Source of the DNA: Erythrobacter sp. SD-21
GTDB taxonomy: Bacteria; Pseudomonadota; Alphaproteobacteria; Sphingomonadales; Sphingomonadaceae
Assembly (NCBI RefSeq): GCF_000181515.1
Contig: NZ_ABCG01000006.1
Span: 1 to 64,000, forward strand
DNA length: 64,000 bases
Direction: 5' to 3'
This document shows, piece after piece, positions 16,742-26,700 of this stretch; within the stretch, counting starts at the first letter, position 1, and each line of letters starts with the position of its first letter. Below the pieces are notes generated by a model. It saw nothing but the letters and a program-made list of their open reading frames with translations. It was not told the DNA's origin and searched no databases. The position numbers and the translations under genes are program-made.

Positions 16742-17557
16742 TTACCGGTTCTGAGCGTCCGGAGATCCCAGCCATGTCCCGGGCTGGGCGCCCTTTAATC
16801 CGGTAATGAGCCCCGCAATGACCAGCAAGCCCGAGGCCCCGGTAGCAACGGCGACGATACCGGCTTGTTGTCCGCCCGCGGCGTAGATTCCTGCCAGAGC
16901 CCACAGGAATACCAGCGCATATGGCGGGTTCCCGCGTCCGCGTGCGACCGCGAGGGCCCCGATAATGCCGCCGATGATCACGATTCCGGCGCTAATTGCA
17001 GCCGCAGCATCACCGCCCTCGATTCCGTGATACCTCAGCGATGCCGCGATGTTCACGATCGTTGCGGCCGTGAGCCAGGCTGCGAGAGCGCTGAGGGGTA
17101 GCACCACAAGCCAGCGCTTTATCCGCGTAAATGCGATTTCCCACCCGGCGAACACCCGGTACGTCCAAAGCAGACAGGCCAGCGTGAAAATAATGATCGC
17201 GGCCGAGATCGCCGAAAGACCAAAGGACTGCGTGTACAAGGCCCATACGGCGTTACCCATGAAGGCTCCTGCCGCCGGCCAACGCAGTCGTGCGAGCAAC
17301 GGGTCATCGCGTTTTCGCGGCAGAACCTGGTAAATCGCAAACGCCAACGAGCCGGTGAAGAGCGGACCCCAGATCAAAAACGCCCACCCGGCGGGAGTGA
17401 TCAGGGTCCGCACGTCATCCGACTGCGAGCCGATCCGCTCGCCGATACCAAGGCTCGGAAGGACCGGAACGAGGACCTGCAGGACAGCGGCCGCGATCAC
17501 GAGCCAGCGGACTGCAAGGGAATGTCTGTCGGTTTCGTAAGGGGTGGTCGCCATCAT
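16742..17557 (-). CDS. TspO/MBR-like multi-spanning membrane protein
   Basis: About 271 aa from the ATG at 17557; the frame is open to 17710 (GTG) but the first 50 residues lack membrane or family character, and no start has a good ribosome site. About eight to nine TM helices begin at WLVIAAAVLQVLVPVLP. The segment LITPAGWAFLIWGPLFTGSL resembles the TspO family core of tryptophan-rich sensory proteins in their longer version. Role unknown, possibly porphyrin or redox-stress related. Last gene of the stress set on the minus strand. Confidence 0.55.
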   Translation of the reverse strand: MMATTPYETDRHSLAVRWLVIAAAVLQVLVPVLPSLGIGERIGSQSDDVRTLITPAGWAFLIWGPLFTGSLAFAIYQVLPRKRDDPLLARLRWPAAGAFMGNAVWALYTQSFGLSAISAAIIIFTLACLLWTYRVFAGWEIAFTRIKRWLVVLPLSALAAWLTAATIVNIAASLRYHGIEGGDAAAAISAGIVIIGGIIGALAVARGRGNPPYALVFLWALAGIYAAGGQQAGIVAVATGASGLLVIAGLITGLKGAQPGTWLGSPDAQNR

Positions 17558-17710
17558 ATGCAAACCAACGCGAAAGCCATTGGTTTCTGCCTCGCCAGAA
17601 ATGACTTTTTCAGCTCGGCCTACTCCTTCAATCCACATGATTGCGGCGGTCAACGCGTTCGCCGACATGTCCGGATGGGATTTAGTTTTCTCTTCGAGGC
17701 GGACGACCAC

Positions 17711-18562
17711 TCAGATATTGCTTTGTTCTGGCGGCACACCAGCTGGCAGGCGCGCCGCGCATGTCGGGTCTTTGCGCAGTTCGATCTCGGCACCGAGACC
17801 GTAACAGCTCATCGAGATCGATCCCATCGAGTAGCCACGCACCAGCGCTTCGAGCGCCGCGCCTTCTGCCGATGCCAGGCCGGCAGCGTAAAGCAGCGGC
17901 AGGAAATGGTCCGGCGTCGGGACGGCTGCCGCGAAGTCCGGATGCTCGGCGAGTTTGAGAATGTCGGCGGGGTCGCGGAGAAGCTGTTCGGCCGCCGCGT
18001 CGTCGAACCGCTGGGCCCAGTCGAAGCCAAGGTTGGGCTGATCCCAGCGCAGCGCGCGCAGATTGTGCACCACATTGCCGCTGGCGAGGATCATCACGCC
18101 GCGATCCCGCAAGGCAGAGAGACGCCGCGCGAGATCGAGGTGGTAGTCGAGGGGCCGCGTCGCGTTAAGCGACAGCTGGACGACCGGAATGTCCGCGTCG
18201 GGATAGAGATGCGCAAGCACCGACCAGGTGCCATGGTCGAGGCCCCACTGGTCCTGATCGAGACCGACCCACTGGGGTTTGACCGCTTCAACGATTTCGC
18301 CGGCGAGATCGGGATCGCCCTTCGCGGGATAATCGAATGCGAAGAGCTCCTGCGGAAAGCCGTAGAAGTCGTGGATCGTCCTTGGCCTCGCCATCGCGGT
18401 CACTGCGGTCGCGCCGAAGTACCAGTGCGCCGACACCGCGAGGATTGCCTTGGGCCGGGGCAGCGTTCGCCCGAATGCCCGCCACGCATTGGTGTAGCCG
18501 TTGGCTTCGAGCGTGTTCATCGGGCTGCCGTGGCCAATGAAGAGAGCGGGCATGCGGGGCAT
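17711..18562 (-). CDS. ygiD: 4,5-DOPA dioxygenase extradiol family protein (YgiD-like)
   Basis: 283 aa, class III extradiol-type dioxygenase fold using one zinc or iron. Likely metal ligands: His11 in FIGHGSPM, His46 in SAHWY, His in TPDHFLPLLY; a further conserved His in SGNVVHNL. Family enzymes open the catechol ring of DOPA in vitro; the bacterial physiological substrate is uncertain. Lies downstream of yceI in a probable operon with FMN reductase and pirin. Confidence 0.88.
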   Translation of the reverse strand: MPRMPALFIGHGSPMNTLEANGYTNAWRAFGRTLPRPKAILAVSAHWYFGATAVTAMARPRTIHDFYGFPQELFAFDYPAKGDPDLAGEIVEAVKPQWVGLDQDQWGLDHGTWSVLAHLYPDADIPVVQLSLNATRPLDYHLDLARRLSALRDRGVMILASGNVVHNLRALRWDQPNLGFDWAQRFDDAAAEQLLRDPADILKLAEHPDFAAAVPTPDHFLPLLYAAGLASAEGAALEALVRGYSMGSISMSCYGLGAEIELRKDPTCAARLPAGVPPEQSNI

Positions 18563-18623
18563 TGGGAGTCTCCAGCAGGGTAATGAGACAGGGGATCAAC
18601 GAAAGGGACGCAGGAATGTGCCG

Positions 18624-19256
18624 TCAGTTGCCGTTCGCCGTCTCGTTGAGCTTGAACTCGGCCTCCAGGGTCAGAGTGACCTCGTCACCCAGCATTGGCA
18701 GTCCGTAGATGATGCCGAAGTCGGACCGCTTGATCGTGGCCTCGCCGTCGAAGCCGAGGGTATATTTCTGATCGACCGGGTTAATGCCAGCCTGGTTGAA
18801 ATCGGCTTCGATGGTCACCGGCCTGGTCACGCCGCGTAATGTGAGGTTGCCAGTGATCGCCGCGCTATCCCGGTCGATCAGCCTCATCGAAGTGGCGGCG
18901 AACTGCGCCTGCGGGAAGTTTGCCGTGTCGAGAAAATCGGCTGTCCTGAGGTGGCTGTCGAGCTGATCGTTGAGCGTCCCTACGCTGTCGGTATCGATGG
19001 TGGCCGAAAGCGTGCTCGCGGAAGGATTGCGGACGTCGAGATCGAGCGTGGCCGCGACATCGGTGAACTGCCCAACATAGGTCGAAAAGCCCATGTGATC
19101 GACCGACCAGGTGATCTTGCCGTGCGCAGGGTCGAGGACATAGCTACCCGAGCGGACCTCCACCGGATTTTGCGTCAGAGCGTCGCTCTGCGCGATGGCG
19201 CCTCCCGAAAGGACGGCAACGCCTAACGCAGCGATGATGGCATACTTGTGGTTCAT
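18624..19256 (-). CDS. YceI family periplasmic lipid-binding protein
   Basis: 210 aa with a Sec signal (residues 1-22, cut near AIA). Lipocalin-like YceI barrel: YVLDPAHGKITWSVDHMGFS, then NLTLRGVTRPVTIEADF and LGFDGEATIKRSDFGI. Homologues bind isoprenoid chains such as quinones. Operon position between DODA and FMN reductase suggests a role in quinone or electrophile stress (inference). Confidence 0.92.
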   Translation of the reverse strand: MNHKYAIIAALGVAVLSGGAIAQSDALTQNPVEVRSGSYVLDPAHGKITWSVDHMGFSTYVGQFTDVAATLDLDVRNPSASTLSATIDTDSVGTLNDQLDSHLRTADFLDTANFPQAQFAATSMRLIDRDSAAITGNLTLRGVTRPVTIEADFNQAGINPVDQKYTLGFDGEATIKRSDFGIIYGLPMLGDEVTLTLEAEFKLNETANGN

Positions 19257-19331
19257 GGTGGTTTCCTTGGACGATGGAGAGCCGAACCCCGCAGTCGGGG
19301 CAGGCCTAAACTGATTGATGGGGAACGGTGA

Positions 19332-19892
19332 TCAGGCGGCGGTGCGCTCGATCCACGATGCGAAGGCATCGGCGAAGCTTTTGAAGAACTTCCGGGTGTC
19401 GTCGCTCTTGAACTCGCCCGCATCGTCGAACAGCTCCCAGCCGCCGCCAATGTAGGCTTCGGGTTGCTGCAGGACCGGCATGTCGAGAAACACCAGCGAC
19501 TGGCGTAGGTGATGGTTCGCGCCGAACCCGCCGATTCCGCCCGGGGACACGGACATTACCGCCGTGGGCTTCTTCGCGAAGGCGCTCTGGCCGTAAGGCC
19601 TTGAGCCCACGTCGATCGCGTTCTTGAGCGCACCAGGCACCGAGCGGTTGTACTCGGGGGTCACGAACAGGACCGCATCGGCGGCAGAAATTTGCTCGCG
19701 GAAACGCGTCCACGGGGCTGGTGCGCCGGCGGCCTCGACATCCTCGTCATAGAGGGGAAGGTCGCCGATCTCGACGAACTCGAACGCGAGATTGTCGGGC
19801 GCCAACCGGGTGACCGCCTCGGCGGCTTTCCGGTTGACCGACGCCTTGCGCAGGCTGCCGACGACAACGGCGACTTTGTAGGACTTGGACAT
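19332..19892 (-). CDS. NADPH-dependent FMN reductase / quinone reductase
   Basis: 186 aa flavodoxin-like fold. FMN phosphate loop GSLRKASVNRK (about residues 12-22) and TPEYNRSVPGALKNAID (about 99-115), diagnostic of ChrR/azoreductase-like two-electron reductases that reduce quinones, chromate or azo compounds. Looks complete. Confidence 0.92.
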   Translation of the reverse strand: MSKSYKVAVVVGSLRKASVNRKAAEAVTRLAPDNLAFEFVEIGDLPLYDEDVEAAGAPAPWTRFREQISAADAVLFVTPEYNRSVPGALKNAIDVGSRPYGQSAFAKKPTAVMSVSPGGIGGFGANHHLRQSLVFLDMPVLQQPEAYIGGGWELFDDAGEFKSDDTRKFFKSFADAFASWIERTAA

Positions 19893-19934
19893 GAGGATCT
19901 CCTGAGAATAGTTCTGGATGAATGAAACGGTGGA

Positions 19935-20633
19935 TCAGGCGGCGTCGACCAGGACGATTTCGCTGTCGTTGACCGCTGTGATCGTGAACCGGTCGAGGCC
20001 GGTGATCGCGACGCCGTCGCGTGCCTCGGCAGTCTGGTCTTCGATCCGGACACTGCCGGTTGCGGGAACCAAATAGAGGTGCCGGTAGGGCGTGGTTTCG
20101 TAGGTTACGCTCTCCCCGGCGCGGATCGTCGCGCCGAGAACCCGCGCCCCGGTGCGGATCGGGAGTGCATCATCGTCTCCGGGCAGCCCCGAAGCGAGCG
20201 TCACGAACCTGCCGGTACGGTCATCCTTGGGAAACGGGCGTGCACCCCAAGCGGGCTCGCCGCCGCGCTGGTCGGGAATGATCCAGATCTGGAAGATGCG
20301 GGTCGTCTTGTCCTCGAGGTTGTATTCTGAGTGCGTTACGCCCTTGCCGGCCGACATGACCTGGACATCGCCTGCCTCGGTTCGGCCCTCGTTGTTCATG
20401 CTGTCGCGGTGCGTGATGGCGCCCTCGCGGACATAAGTGATGATCTCCATATCGTTGTGGGGGTGCGGCGGAAAACCTGACCTCGCGGCGATGGTATCGT
20501 CGTTCCAGACACGCAGGCTGCCCCAGCTTGTCCGTGCAGGGTCGTGGTAACCGGCAAAGGAAAAGTGATGGTGCGCATCGAGCCAGCCGTGATTGGCGGA
20601 CCCCAGCGTGTCGAATTTCCTGACCTCGATCAT
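19935..20633 (-). CDS. Pirin family protein (YhhW-type bicupin)
   Basis: 232 aa, two cupin domains. N-terminal metal site HPHNDMEI plus THSEYN (His and Glu ligands). Members have quercetin 2,3-dioxygenase activity in vitro. First gene of the FMN reductase-YceI-DODA-TspO-like row and divergent from a LysR gene; GGAG precedes the ATG. Confidence 0.92.
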   Translation of the reverse strand: MIEVRKFDTLGSANHGWLDAHHHFSFAGYHDPARTSWGSLRVWNDDTIAARSGFPPHPHNDMEIITYVREGAITHRDSMNNEGRTEAGDVQVMSAGKGVTHSEYNLEDKTTRIFQIWIIPDQRGGEPAWGARPFPKDDRTGRFVTLASGLPGDDDALPIRTGARVLGATIRAGESVTYETTPYRHLYLVPATGSVRIEDQTAEARDGVAITGLDRFTITAVNDSEIVLVDAA

Positions 20634-20733
20634 GTGATTTACTCCGTATCAGCGTCTTGAACCCGATATGGACCTTGAATTGCGATCGGAAAACCCGGAT
20701 AAACTTGGCCTAAATGTTCCATGGAGTTGAACA

Positions 20734-21624
20734 GTGCAAATCGGCCAGCCTACCCTCGACCAGTTGCGTCTCTTCCTTGCGGTGCACGACGAAGGCAGCT
20801 TCAACGCCGCGGCGCGCAAGCTTGGCAGGGCGGTCTCGGTGGTCAGCTACGGGATCGTCACGCTCGAGGGGCAGCTTGGCGTCAGCCTGTTCGACCGCGA
20901 AGGATCGCGGCGCCCGCGGCTGACCGCTGCAGGCCGGTCGCTGCTGGCGTCGGCGCGGGCCGTGATCGACGATGCCGACGATCTTGTCGCCAGGGCGCGC
21001 AGCATCCATGCAGGCGTCGAAACCGAAGTGTCGCTGGCGCTCGATGTCATGGTGCCGTTCGGTGCGGTGTCGGCGATCCTTCAGGATTTTCAGCAGGCGT
21101 TCCCGCTGGTCGATTTGCGGCTGCACGTCGAGGCGCTGGGCGCCGTGGCCGCACTTCTCCTCCATTCGCGCGCCGACCTGGCGGTGGCCGGCCCCGTGCT
21201 GCTCGATCTGCCCGAACTCGAGCGCAAGGAAATCGGCAGCGTCGAACTGGTACCGGTCGCCGCGCCAGGACACCCACTCTCGCAGCTGGCCGAAATCCGT
21301 CCTGGCCAGGCCCGCAATTACCTGCAGCTCGTCCTGACCGACCGTTCCACCTATACCGAAGGGCAGGACTTTTCGGTAGTGAGCCCGCGCAGCTGGCGAC
21401 TGGCGGACCTTGGGGCGAAGCGCGCGCTTCTTATCGGGGGCAGCGGTTGGGGCAATATGCCTCGCCATCTGGTCGCGGATGACATCGCCGAAGATCGTCT
21501 GAGGATCCTTGATCTCCCCGAAGGCACGAGCGTGGATTACCGGCTCTCGGCCTTGTGGCGCAAGGACCGGCTGCCGGGTCCTGCGACGGCATGGTTGCTG
21601 CAGGCGCTCGAGAGAGCGTTATAA
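20734..21624 (+). CDS. LysR family transcriptional regulator of the pirin cluster
   Basis: 296 aa from a GTG with GGAG about 7 nt upstream. HTH in the first 60 residues (LFLAVHDEGSFNAAARKLGR). Divergent from pirin across a 100-bp space, the classic arrangement for a LysR activator of the adjacent operon, so it likely controls the pirin-FMN reductase-YceI-DODA row in response to an electrophile or aromatic compound (inference). Confidence 0.9.
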   Translation: MQIGQPTLDQLRLFLAVHDEGSFNAAARKLGRAVSVVSYGIVTLEGQLGVSLFDREGSRRPRLTAAGRSLLASARAVIDDADDLVARARSIHAGVETEVSLALDVMVPFGAVSAILQDFQQAFPLVDLRLHVEALGAVAALLLHSRADLAVAGPVLLDLPELERKEIGSVELVPVAAPGHPLSQLAEIRPGQARNYLQLVLTDRSTYTEGQDFSVVSPRSWRLADLGAKRALLIGGSGWGNMPRHLVADDIAEDRLRILDLPEGTSVDYRLSALWRKDRLPGPATAWLLQALERAL

Positions 21625-21632
21625 CCCGGTTT

Positions 21633-22259
21633 TCAAGTGTCGGGAGCGCGCGGCTTGTAACGGGGTAGCGACCATCCGAACGCGAGCGCCCCTGCGCGCA
21701 ACCCAAACCCCGCGGCCAGCGCCAAGCCGACTGCGAGTTCTCGGGATAACCCCAAGGCGCTGAAGCTGATATAGCTTGCTGCCGAAACCACGGCTGCGGT
21801 CACATAAATCTCGTGGGAGAAGATGATCGAATCCTCCTTCCCAAGCACGTCGCGAATGATTCCACCGAAACAGGCGGTGATCACGCCCATGGTAATTGCA
21901 ACGATCGGTGCTTCGCCGAGACTTGCGGCTTTCTCTGCGCCCGCCGTCGCGAAAAGCGCGAGGCCGAGCGCATCAAGCCAGAGGATCAGCCGGTAGCGCG
22001 AAGTCACGAGATGTGCAGTGAAGAAGACACCGATCGAAACAGCGACGCAGACTGCGAGATATTGCGGGCGATCCAACCACAGGACCGGGTGCGCATCGAG
22101 AATGAGATCGCGAATGGTTCCGCCACCGATGCCGGTAACAGTGCCAAGAAGAATGAAGCCAATCACATCCATCTGGTTGCGCGAGGCAACCAAGGCGCCT
22201 GTGATCGTGAACACCACGATGCCGATCCAGTCGAGCAGAATTATGCTGTTTTCAAACAT
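21633..22259 (-). CDS. Trimeric intracellular cation (TRIC) channel family protein
   Basis: 208 aa, seven TM helices with the internal duplication of the family: GTVTGIGGGTIRDL and GVITACFGGIIRDVL, each with the Gly-rich plus Arg-Asp signature. Predicted homotrimeric potassium/cation channel in the inner membrane. Last gene before the right 140-bp repeat; convergent with the LysR gene. Confidence 0.9.
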   Translation of the reverse strand: MFENSIILLDWIGIVVFTITGALVASRNQMDVIGFILLGTVTGIGGGTIRDLILDAHPVLWLDRPQYLAVCVAVSIGVFFTAHLVTSRYRLILWLDALGLALFATAGAEKAASLGEAPIVAITMGVITACFGGIIRDVLGKEDSIIFSHEIYVTAAVVSAASYISFSALGLSRELAVGLALAAGFGLRAGALAFGWSLPRYKPRAPDT

Positions 22260-22661
22260 GATGGTCCCGACGACGCGTGAATGTCTCAGCCCGATGTAGC
22301 GCTATTCTTCGATCGTCTCAGGCAAAAATGCAGCATTGTTCATAGATGACGAAATTACCCCCCGCGCCTCTGGTCGTTTGCCGCTTGCTCACAAGTAAGC
22401 GCAGCTTGACGAAAGGCATATTGGTGGTGAAACTTCGCCTTTGGCGTCCAAGGCGTGAATGGGTTTCGAGTCCTGAAAAAGGCATCAAACCAATGCATTA
22501 AACGGTATTTGCGGGCCTTTTGCGGGCTTTTCGGGTAAGCCGAATTATCTAAACCTTTGAGAATACAATGGAAAATGGCCCGAATGCGATGCCTCTTCTG
22601 GCACCAATTCCTCGCATGGCGATAAGCGCATATCCCGGCCCGAGCGCTTGCGTGCGTTCGC
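22260..22661. other. Gene-free boundary region with the right 140-bp repeat
   Basis: No gene seen. It contains the right repeat copy (22467-22606) and marks the inferred end of the island; the chromosomal-looking LuxR gene ends 55 bp beyond it. Confidence 0.6.
22467..22606 (+). repeat. Right copy of 140-bp imperfect direct repeat
   Basis: Same orientation as 593-732, gapless, 28 mismatches. The perfect terminal 19 bp ending CTTCTGGCACCA is at 22588-22606. Mismatches cluster in the 50 bp before that core, as if only the core and the TTTGCGGGCC block were under constraint. Confidence 0.75.
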
Positions 22662-23759
22662 TCAGCCGATCCTTCCCTTGCGCGCGGCGGAGAGCATGGC
22701 TTCCCGGCGCGACACGCCGCATTTCGTTTGCATGTTCTTGAGGTGCCAGCGCACCGTTTCGTAGCTCAGGCCGCACTGGCGTGCGGCGAGGCGCAGGTCG
22801 TCTTCGGCCAACAGAATGGCGAGAATATCGCCTTCCCTGGCCGAGAAATCATGCGCTGTCGCAAAAAGGCGCGCACTTGTTTCCGCCTGCTTTTGCTGCG
22901 CGACGATAGCAAGGAAGCAATGATCGTCGTGGGCCAGCCAGGCGAGAGCTTGCGGAACCCGGCCGAATTCCATTTTTACGCCGGCGAGGTGCAGCGAGAC
23001 CGGTCGCTCGTACAGCGCGGTGTCAATCGCCTGCTCAATGGCGCGATCGACACTCTGGTTGCCGCTGGCGAGCAGGTCACCCGTTAGGGATAGGGGGCCT
23101 TGCTCCGCGAAGGGATCGTCCGTGCTGCTGTCGGCAAAAATGGCGCGCCGCGCCCGGTCGACAACCACATAGCAATAGCCATCACCGCTCATATGGCCCG
23201 CCACGGAGCGTGCGACGCGGATCGAATCCTTCATCGCGCGTTCGAGTGTGGGCAGGATCACGGCCAGCCGGTCCGCTTCCCTTTCGTTGAAGAACTCCTC
23301 TTTGAAACCCCGCTGTATACTAAGCGAACGACGCCCGAGCTCGGCATCATTGGCGATGATCCCGTGGACCGAGTCCTTCACGTCTCCGCCGAGGTTGATT
23401 GCCTCGAAATATTCGGTTTGGGCAATGCTCTCATTGCGCACGTATGCCTGGCCGAGCTGCGCACCGTGGAGCGGGGTCAGGCGTGAATAGCGCGCCCGGG
23501 GATCGAAGCGGTTGTAATGCGAATTATACAGCGCGAGCGCTTCGGGGTCGTGGTTCCAGTCGAGCGAATGGCGAAGGGGGCCGACGATGCCGTTGCCGAG
23601 CATCATGCCCTTTGAGCCGCCGACCCATTCCCCGATATCGCGTAGCAGGGCGTCCCACGCATAGGCTCCCGTCGCTGCGTCGTGGCAGCGTCGCTCCAGC
23701 AGTTCGATCGAAAGCCCCATCGGGCTTCTCAACCAGAACGCCGGTGGTTTGGCAACCAT
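22662..23759 (-). CDS. LuxR family transcriptional regulator
   Basis: Up to 365 aa. C-terminal LuxR HTH: FSAREGDILAILLAEDDL, then LAARQCGLSYETVRWHLKNM. The N-terminal half is a GAF/PAS-like sensor found in sphingomonad LuxR proteins (NSHYNRFDPRARYSRL), not an obvious acyl-homoserine-lactone domain. The ATG at 23720 has GAGAAG upstream and may be the real start. It lies 14 bp downstream of the giant RTX gene on the same strand, so the two are probably co-transcribed and linked in function. Confidence 0.88.
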   Translation of the reverse strand: MVAKPPAFWLRSPMGLSIELLERRCHDAATGAYAWDALLRDIGEWVGGSKGMMLGNGIVGPLRHSLDWNHDPEALALYNSHYNRFDPRARYSRLTPLHGAQLGQAYVRNESIAQTEYFEAINLGGDVKDSVHGIIANDAELGRRSLSIQRGFKEEFFNEREADRLAVILPTLERAMKDSIRVARSVAGHMSGDGYCYVVVDRARRAIFADSSTDDPFAEQGPLSLTGDLLASGNQSVDRAIEQAIDTALYERPVSLHLAGVKMEFGRVPQALAWLAHDDHCFLAIVAQQKQAETSARLFATAHDFSAREGDILAILLAEDDLRLAARQCGLSYETVRWHLKNMQTKCGVSRREAMLSAARKGRIG

Positions 23760-23773
23760 AGCGAATCAGACGC

Positions 23774-26700
23774 TTACAGCACGAAATCGCTTGCGGTGAG
23801 GTCGGTCACCCCGTCGAGTGCGAGGAAGAGGTCGCCCACGCCGTCGCCATCGGTGTCGCCGACCAGCATCACGCCATTGCCGCTGGCGTAGAAGCGAAGC
23901 TCGCCCGCCGTGCCGCTGAAGTCTGCATCGCCGAGGAAGGCGAAGGCATCGTCGCTGCCGCCCGAAATCGCGTCGATCGCGGAAAGGTCGATCAGGTCGC
24001 TCTCGGTGCTGGAGAAGTCGAGGATCGTGTCGGCGGTGGTGGTGAACTTGCCTGAATGGCCGTCGTCGAAGCGGAAGGTGTCCGCCCCGGTGCCGCCGCT
24101 CATTGTGTCCACGCCCCAGCTGCCGATCAGGATGTCGTCGCCGCTGCCCCCGGCGAGGATGTCGTTGCCCTCGCCGCCGTGGACCGTGTCGTTGTCCGCG
24201 CCGCCGTCGAGCGTGTCGGTCCCCTTGTTGCCCATGATGAAGTCATCGCCGTCGCCGCCATTGACGGTGTCGTCGCCCGCCTGGCCATAGGCCTGGTCGT
24301 TGGCGGCGCCTGCATCGAGCGTGTCGTTGCCGGCCTCGCCATAGAGGCGGTCGGTGCCCGCCTCGCCGTTGAGGCTGTCGGCATCGTCGCCGCCCAGCAG
24401 TACGTCGCCGCCATTGCCGCCCCAGAGGGTATCGTCGCCGGCATCGCCGCGCAGGACGTCCCAGCTGGCCTGGCCGTAGATGGTGTCGGACCCTTCACCG
24501 CCGATCACGAGGTCGTTGCCGATCCCGCCCGCCATGGTGTCGTCGCCATCCTCGCCGTACATCTGGTTGGCAAGGTCGCTGCCGGTGAGCGTATCGCCGA
24601 AGGCCGAGCCGACGAGGTACTCCATCGAGACGAGCGTATCGATCCCGGCGCCGCCGGTGTCCTGAGCGCCGACAAGGGCGAGGCTGACGGTGACGCCTGC
24701 GGCCGCGCTGGAATAGCGCGCCGTGTCGTAACCGTTGCCCCCATCGAGCGTGTCGTCGCCTTCACCGCCCTCGAGATCGTCCCAGCCGGTGCCGCCAGAA
24801 AGCGCGTCATTGTCTGCGCCACCGTGGAGAAGGTCGTTGCCGCCTCCTGCGTAGAGGGCGTCGTCGCCTCGATCGCCCCAGAGCCGGTTGGTCCCGGCGC
24901 CTGCGACAAGCGTATCGGCAAGATGGGTGCCGATCAGACCTTCGATGCTGCTGACCTGCAGCTGCCCTGCGTCACCGATAGTGGCCGAGCCGTCGGATAT
25001 ATCGACCGTCGCTCCCGAGCCGCCGAAGGTGCCGGAGGACAACCTCAAAGTATCGAGGCCGGCCCCGCCGTCGACTGTCGCGCTAACGCCATAGAAGTAG
25101 ATCAGATCGTCGCCCGCCCCGCCATCTACGATGTCGATGCCGCGCGTGACGATTTCGTCGTTTCCATCACCTCCGAAGAGCTGGTTGTTGCCCGACGAGC
25201 CGTTCAGGTAATCGTCACCTGCGCCGCCATCGAAATAGTCATCGCCCTGGCCGCCATAAACGCTATCGTCGTGATCGCCGAGCAGGATGCGGTTGTCGTG
25301 AGATGTGACAAAAATGGTCAGCGCTTCAATTGATATCAGCGTTGCAACATCGGTATCGTTCAGCTGAAACACGCCGCCGTCCGCCGAGGTGTAATCAATA
25401 TCCAGGCCCTGCGTGAGATTGAACCTCAAGATGGCGGTATCGGTGCCGTCTCCGCCATTGGCCGTGTCCGAGCCGCCTGTGACATCGAAAGTATCATTCC
25501 CTGTTCCGCCGCTGAGCGTGTCATTGCCATATCCTCCGACGAGCACATCGTCTCCTGCCCCTCCGGCGAGGGTGTCGTCACCGTAGTACCCGTCCAGATT
25601 ATCGTCGAAGGCGCCGCCGGTGACGGTGTCCCCATTGTTGGTCAGAACCAGTCCGATACTTTCGAAATTGCGGATCAGGATGCCGCCGACCGTCTGTTCC
25701 TGCGAGAGATCGGAGAAATCGGCCGATACGGCCGCTCCGTAACGGTCAAGCTCGATGTCGAGCGTGTCGAAGCCCTCTCCACCATCGAGCAGGGTCGCGT
25801 TGGCGCCGTCATAAATATAATCATAAGTAACGACGGTATCATCGCCAGCGCCGCCCAGGACGATATGCGCGCCACGATTAAGATTGATCGTGTCGTTGCC
25901 ACTACCGCCATCGACAAAATCGGCGCCGGAACCTGTCGATAGGATATCGTCGCCCTCCTCGCCGAAGAGCAGGTTTTCGCCGTAACTGGACCGAATAATA
26001 TCGTTCCCGATTCCACCAAGCAGCTCGTTATTTCCGCCCTGGGCGAAGATCACGTCATCACCGCCGCCGCCATGGACGATATCATCACCAGCTCCGGTAT
26101 AGATATTGTCGGTATCTCCTGAACCCGAAACGCGATCGTTTCCTGATCCCAGGCGGATATCGAAAAACTCGATGTCGCGTATTGTAATGCGCGCAGCGGA
26201 CCATTCGCTGTCAGTCGAAATCTCGAAAACAAGCGCAATGGTTTCCGCGCTCAAATCGAGATTGACACGGTCGAAGCCTTCTCCGCCGTCGAGGAGAGTG
26301 TCGCCAGAGGCACCGATCAGATGGTCGTCGCCGCTTCCACCAGACAGAGAGTCGGCGCCCAGTCCGCCCTCGAGCCGGTCGTTGCCGGTGTGGCCACGCA
26401 AATCGTCCGTATCTGTCCCGCCGACAATGTAGTCGTCACCCGCCGAACCGGTAATGTTATTCGAGCCGTTGCCGCCGTAGAACGTAAGCGTTTCGAAGCC
26501 GCTGATCTCCATCCCGGAAACGAGGGCGGTAGTCGCGATATCCGAAAAATCGAGGGCTGTGGTCTCGCTGGAAGCGCGGATGTCGAGCCAGAGCGTGTCG
26601 AACCCCGCTCCGCCCGAAAGTATACTGTCGGCCAAATCGGCATAGATCCGGTCATCGCCGTCTCCGCCGAACACTTGGTCGCTATCCGCGCCACCTTCGA

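Larger units (their letters stand above)
593..22606. mobile_element. Decayed integrative/conjugative-type genomic island with efflux and stress cargo
   Basis: Bounded by the two 140-bp repeat copies. Contents at the left end are typical of integrative conjugative elements: tyrosine integrase, AlpA, DUF932, ParB, primase, TrbI, DUF2274, EexN and LysR. Integrase, ParB, primase, TrbI and EexN are each broken or shortened, and no relaxase, coupling protein or other Trb gene remains, so self-transfer is not expected. The RND pump, patatin and stress genes would be cargo. That the whole span is one element is inferred; the repeats are only 80% identical, so older or nested insertions are possible. 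Confidence 0.55.

Noticed and set aside
24056..25333. Long open frames on the plus strand within the RTX gene
   Set aside because: They are low-complexity mirror images of the nonapeptide repeats (Ala/Val/Ile-rich) with no family character.
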